Shown here: one piece after another, positions 62,310 through 64,000 of the stretch
Layout: each line of letters opens with the position of its first letter
Position numbering within the stretch: position 1 is the first letter of the stretch
Assembly: GCF_047303325.1 (NCBI RefSeq)
Contig: NZ_JBKBEX010000025.1
Coordinates: 11,469-75,468 of the forward strand
DNA: 64,000 nucleotides
From: Polaromonas sp047303325
GTDB lineage: Bacteria > Pseudomonadota > Gammaproteobacteria > Burkholderiales > Burkholderiaceae_C
Reading direction: 5' to 3'
The notes under the pieces: model-generated
Seen by the model: the letters and a program-made list of their open reading frames with translations, nothing else
What the model was told of the DNA's origin: nothing
Database searches by the model: none
Program-made: the position numbers and the translations under genes

Positions 62310-63767
62310 ATGGAGCTGTCACCCTTTGCCAACGCCCTGCAAGCCAGCCTGGGCGCGCACATTCCCCAAATCCTGGGCGCTGTCGCCATCCTGGCGCTGG
62401 GCTGGCTGCTGGCCGTGGCCGCGCGCGCGGCCGTGCGGCGGCTGCTGAGGCTGCTCAAGGTCAATGTCCGCATCGAGGAAAGCTCGGGCGTGCAGATGGA
62501 CGCCGAATCGCCGGTGGCGGCGGGCGTGTTCTGGCTGGTGCTGCTGGCCACCTTGATCGCGGTCCTCAATGTGCTGGACCTGTCGCTGCTGACCAACCCC
62601 TTCGCCAGCATGATGAGCGACATCATCGGCTACCTGCCCAAGCTGCTGGCCGGCGTGGTGCTATCGCTGCTGGCCTGGCTGCTGGCCACCGTGCTGCGCG
62701 CGCTGGCCACCCGTGCGCTGACGCTGACCACGCTGGACGAAAAGCTCTCCAGCGAGGCCGGCATGGCCCCCATGAGCCACAACGTCGGCAACGTGCTGTT
62801 CTGGCTGGTCATCCTGATGCTGCTGCCGGCCATCCTCAAGGCCTTTGAGCTCAACGCCCTGCTGGAGCCCGTGACGCTGATGCTCAATCAGGTGCTGGGC
62901 ATGGTGCCCAGCGCCTTCGCGGCATTGCTGATCGCGGGGGTCGGCTATGTGGTGGGCCGGGTGCTGAGCGGCCTGGTCAGCAACCTGCTGGCCGCCGCCG
63001 GCGCCGACCGCATCAACCAGCGCATAGGCCTGGACAGCTCCATACGCCTGTCGGCGCTGGCCGGCACGCTGGTCTTCATCTTCGTCTTCGTGCCCTCGCT
63101 GATCGCAGCGCTGGACGCGCTCAGGATAGAAGCCATCTCGCGGCCGGCCTCGCAGATGCTCAGCTTGATGTTCGCGGCCGTGCCGCGCATCGTCGCCGCC
63201 TCGGTGATCCTGTTGCTGACCTGGTATGTGGCACGTTTTGCTTCGCGCCTGCTCGCCAGCCTGCTGGAAAGCGCCGGTGCCGACAACCTGCCGCAGAAAA
63301 TGGGCATCCAGCACCTGCTGTCGGGTGCGGGCCGGCCCTCGCGCCTGGCCTCCACGTTGCTGATGTTTTTTGCCATGCTGTTTGCCGCCACCGAGGCGGC
63401 CGGCCAGCTTGGCTTTGAGCAGGTGGGCGTCATGGTGGCCTCCTTCATCCGCTTCGGCGCCGACATCCTGCTGGGTGGCGCCATTCTGGCCGTAGGCTTC
63501 TGGATTTCCAACCTCGCCTTCGACGCCATCCAGAAAGCCAGCGCCAAGCACACGGCCGGGCTGGCCGGCGTGGCGCGCGTGGCCATCCTGGGACTGGTGA
63601 TCGCCATGGGCCTGCGCGCCATGGGCATCGCCAACGAGATCGTGCACCTGGCCTTCGGCCTGACACTGGGCTCCGTGGCCGTCGCGGTGGCGCTGTCCTT
63701 CGGGCTGGGCGGCCGCGAAGCCGCCGGCAAGCTGATGGACCGGTGGCTCGAACGCTGGAGGGAGTAG
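62310..63767 (+). CDS. Mechanosensitive-channel-like protein with repeated TM helices
   Basis: 485 residues from the ATG at 62310 with AAGGAG eight bases upstream. The protein is made of four to five related units, each a hydrophobic helix with a soluble tail. Two tails, LAAAGADRINQRIGL and LESAGADNLPQKMGI, are clearly homologous, in the style of the 'conserved TM helix' repeat of CmpX-type channels. I see no MscS beta-domain. The C-terminal FGLGGREAAGKLMDRW is typical of these proteins. It probably forms an inner-membrane ion channel. Confidence 0.85.
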   Translation: MELSPFANALQASLGAHIPQILGAVAILALGWLLAVAARAAVRRLLRLLKVNVRIEESSGVQMDAESPVAAGVFWLVLLATLIAVLNVLDLSLLTNPFASMMSDIIGYLPKLLAGVVLSLLAWLLATVLRALATRALTLTTLDEKLSSEAGMAPMSHNVGNVLFWLVILMLLPAILKAFELNALLEPVTLMLNQVLGMVPSAFAALLIAGVGYVVGRVLSGLVSNLLAAAGADRINQRIGLDSSIRLSALAGTLVFIFVFVPSLIAALDALRIEAISRPASQMLSLMFAAVPRIVAASVILLLTWYVARFASRLLASLLESAGADNLPQKMGIQHLLSGAGRPSRLASTLLMFFAMLFAATEAAGQLGFEQVGVMVASFIRFGADILLGGAILAVGFWISNLAFDAIQKASAKHTAGLAGVARVAILGLVIAMGLRAMGIANEIVHLAFGLTLGSVAVAVALSFGLGGREAAGKLMDRWLERWRE

Positions 63768-63774
63768 GGCCCCC

Positions 63775-63859
63775 ACGCTCCCCCACTGCGTGTGGGTCGC
63801 TGCCCCCCCCCGAGGGGGCCGCTGCGCCTGCGGCCCGGCAAAGCCGGTTCCGCGGCCCC
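63775..63859. repeat. Dispersed extragenic palindrome, copy 2
   Basis: Carries CACTGCGTGT, a C/G-run hairpin, and a core (63830-63859) identical over 30 bases to 42790-42819. It lies directly behind the mechanosensitive-channel-like gene and may serve as its terminator. Confidence 0.75.
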
Positions 63860-63879
63860 TGCTGGGTTGAAGAGTTCAT

Positions 63880-64000
63880 TGGGTACCACCCAGATGGGGT
63901 ATTTCACCAGCGGGGGCCGAGGGGGCGGGGTTTACGGCCCCCCCCGCCCCCCCCCCAGGGGGGGGCCGGGGGGACGAAGAGTGACCCCCACCGGGGGGGG
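63880..64000. other. Homopolymer-rich window end, likely low-quality sequence
   Basis: The last ~120 bases are made mostly of long C and G runs without codon structure. They do not resemble the rest of the window and look like assembly or read-end artefact. I see no gene or site in them. Confidence 0.5.

Overview
The window looks like chromosomal DNA of a GC-rich betaproteobacterium, most likely Burkholderiales and probably the family Comamonadaceae (Polaromonas/Rhodoferax/Variovorax-like; inferred from gene content and a dispersed palindrome, not from a search). Support comes from the order pyrG-kdsA-DUF1330-eno-ftsB, three orphan Bug/TctC-type periplasmic binding proteins, the pair dapA-bamC, and many TTG/GTG starts. 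I see no rRNA, tRNA, CRISPR array, transposase or prophage gene. Nearly all of the sequence is ordinary core and accessory metabolism, tightly packed.

1-11.9 kb is the most unusual part. Two gene sets for a poorly understood peptide-ligation/modification system surround comEC. On the minus strand are a circularly permuted ATP-grasp protein and, cut by the left edge, the first codons of an alpha-E protein. On the plus strand are a 1200-residue transglutaminase/DUF2126 (putative amidoligase) fusion, a fused ATP-grasp/alpha-E protein and a second transglutaminase. 11.9-16.5 kb: a LysR regulator divergent from a threonine-synthase-like PLP enzyme and a Bug protein, then a RidA protein, then an FMN riboswitch in front of ribH. 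16.6-21.9 kb (minus): parE, a lytic transglycosylase and parC in one run.

22.1-28 kb: MFS transporter with a 39-residue membrane peptide behind it, SDR, methyltransferase, dapA, bamC and an MBL-fold hydrolase, closed by a bidirectional terminator. 28-33.7 kb: small lipoproteins, the ribosomal oxygenase RoxA/YcfD with an unknown partner, a SlyD-like PPIase, and coaBC-orf-dut. 33.8-38.9 kb: pyrG, kdsA, DUF1330, eno, ftsB and a small P-loop-like protein. 38.9-47.3 kb: hslO, gamma-carbonic anhydrase, DUF455 ferritin-like protein, a CFA-synthase-like enzyme, two Bug proteins, xerD, an AEC permease and a small membrane protein. 47.4-50.8 kb: queG, overlapping divergently with tsaE-amiC, then a glycine-zipper lipoprotein. 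50.8-55 kb (minus): a Rieske oxygenase alpha/beta pair, PfkB sugar kinase, DedA protein and a secreted unknown. 55.1-63.8 kb (plus): mutL, a lipoprotein hydrolase, amtB, an unknown, a Bcr/CflA-type exporter, miaA and a multi-repeat mechanosensitive-channel-like protein. The last ~120 bases are homopolymer-rich and look like a low-quality contig end.

The best candidate for an under-described system is the ATP-grasp/alpha-E/transglutaminase/DUF2126 locus. Regulatory features worth attention are the FMN riboswitch with a hairpin platform, a LysR box next to the lysR ribosome-binding site, an 18-bp perfect palindrome before a small lipoprotein gene, a hairpin over the pyrG start region, and a terminator that runs almost into the xerD start.
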